Shown here: one piece after another, positions 32,916 through 32,983 of the stretch
Numbering within the stretch: position 1 is the stretch's first letter
How the letters are laid out: each line of letters starts with the position of its first letter
Origin: Deltaproteobacteria bacterium
GTDB taxonomy: Bacteria; Desulfobacterota; Desulfobacteria; Desulfobacterales; JAUVKB01
DNA: 32,983 bases
Direction: 5' to 3'
NCBI GenBank assembly: GCA_030596405.1
Contig: JAUVKB010000002.1
Coordinates: forward strand, 1 to 32,983
Notes under the pieces: generated by a model
What the model was told of the DNA's origin: nothing
Seen by the model: the letters and a program-made list of their open reading frames with translations, nothing else
The model's database searches: none
Program-made: the position numbers and the translations under genes

Positions 32916-32963
32916 ACCTGCCTCATACCTTAAGAATAAAAGTGTAAAATTTTGACAAGGCCT

Positions 32964-32983
32964 TAAAACAAAAAAAGCCGGAT
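32964..32983 (-). terminator. Probable 3' half of a terminator from a gene beyond the window
   Basis: On the minus strand the window opens with ATCCGGC followed by TTTTTTTG. This looks like the descending arm of a GC-rich hairpin and its T-tail; the other arm would lie past the window edge. If so, the cohesin-dockerin unit starts with its own promoter in about 32920-32963. Confidence 0.4.

Noticed and set aside
1..32983. CRISPR arrays
   Set aside because: No regularly spaced short repeats with unique spacers were found; the regular repeats seen are coding (propeller blades, dockerin halves).

Overview
The window most likely comes from a Gram-negative, strictly anaerobic-type deltaproteobacterium (Desulfobacterota, Desulfobacterales-like). 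This is an inference from moderate base composition, family make-up and gene order; no rRNA or respiratory marker is present to prove it. The left two thirds is mostly ordinary chromosome. The right third (about 22.0-32.9 kb, minus strand) is an unusual cluster of secreted cohesin- and dockerin-bearing proteins.

Left end (1-2776): a minus-strand AAA/OLD-type ATPase with a Toprim-like tail runs off the left edge. Next come the decayed N-terminus of an integron-integrase-like tyrosine recombinase, tRNA-Asn with its terminator, a UPF0173 metallo-hydrolase and tRNA-Thr. The AT-rich ATPase plus recombinase remnant beside the 3' end of tRNA-Asn looks like the edge of an old island.

Housekeeping block (2787-14663, plus strand): mfd, a SurA/PpiC-type chaperone, a RodZ-like HTH membrane protein, mgtE, recO, a GHMP sugar kinase, glyQ and glyS, tightly packed from rodZ onward. 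It is followed by a small membrane protein that appears to start at an ATT codon, an HTH-PTS EIIA fusion, a ClC channel with CBS domains, a universal-stress-like protein, a small PC4-like protein, a nucleoside phosphorylase and the btuFCD cobalamin uptake operon (to 22075).

Cohesin-dockerin cluster (32915 down to 22067, minus strand): eight genes with short gaps. In transcription order they are: PQQ-type propeller + dockerin; six-repeat propeller + DUF4430-like + dockerin; cohesin + TIG-like; PQQ-type propeller + dockerin; cohesin + C39-like papain fold; cohesin-CARDB-cohesin-dockerin (scaffoldin-like); a stand-alone cohesin-like protein; and, after a terminator-like hairpin, a cohesin-like + Ig + TIG-like protein. 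All have Sec-type N-termini. No glycoside hydrolase, carbohydrate-binding module, SLH domain or sortase signal is visible. The cluster therefore encodes both halves of a protein-protein docking system whose cargo is beta-propellers and a papain-fold protein rather than cellulases. Two of the cohesin modules lie in an ungapped, nearly identical 535-bp duplication. This cluster is the strongest candidate for a poorly described system in the window.
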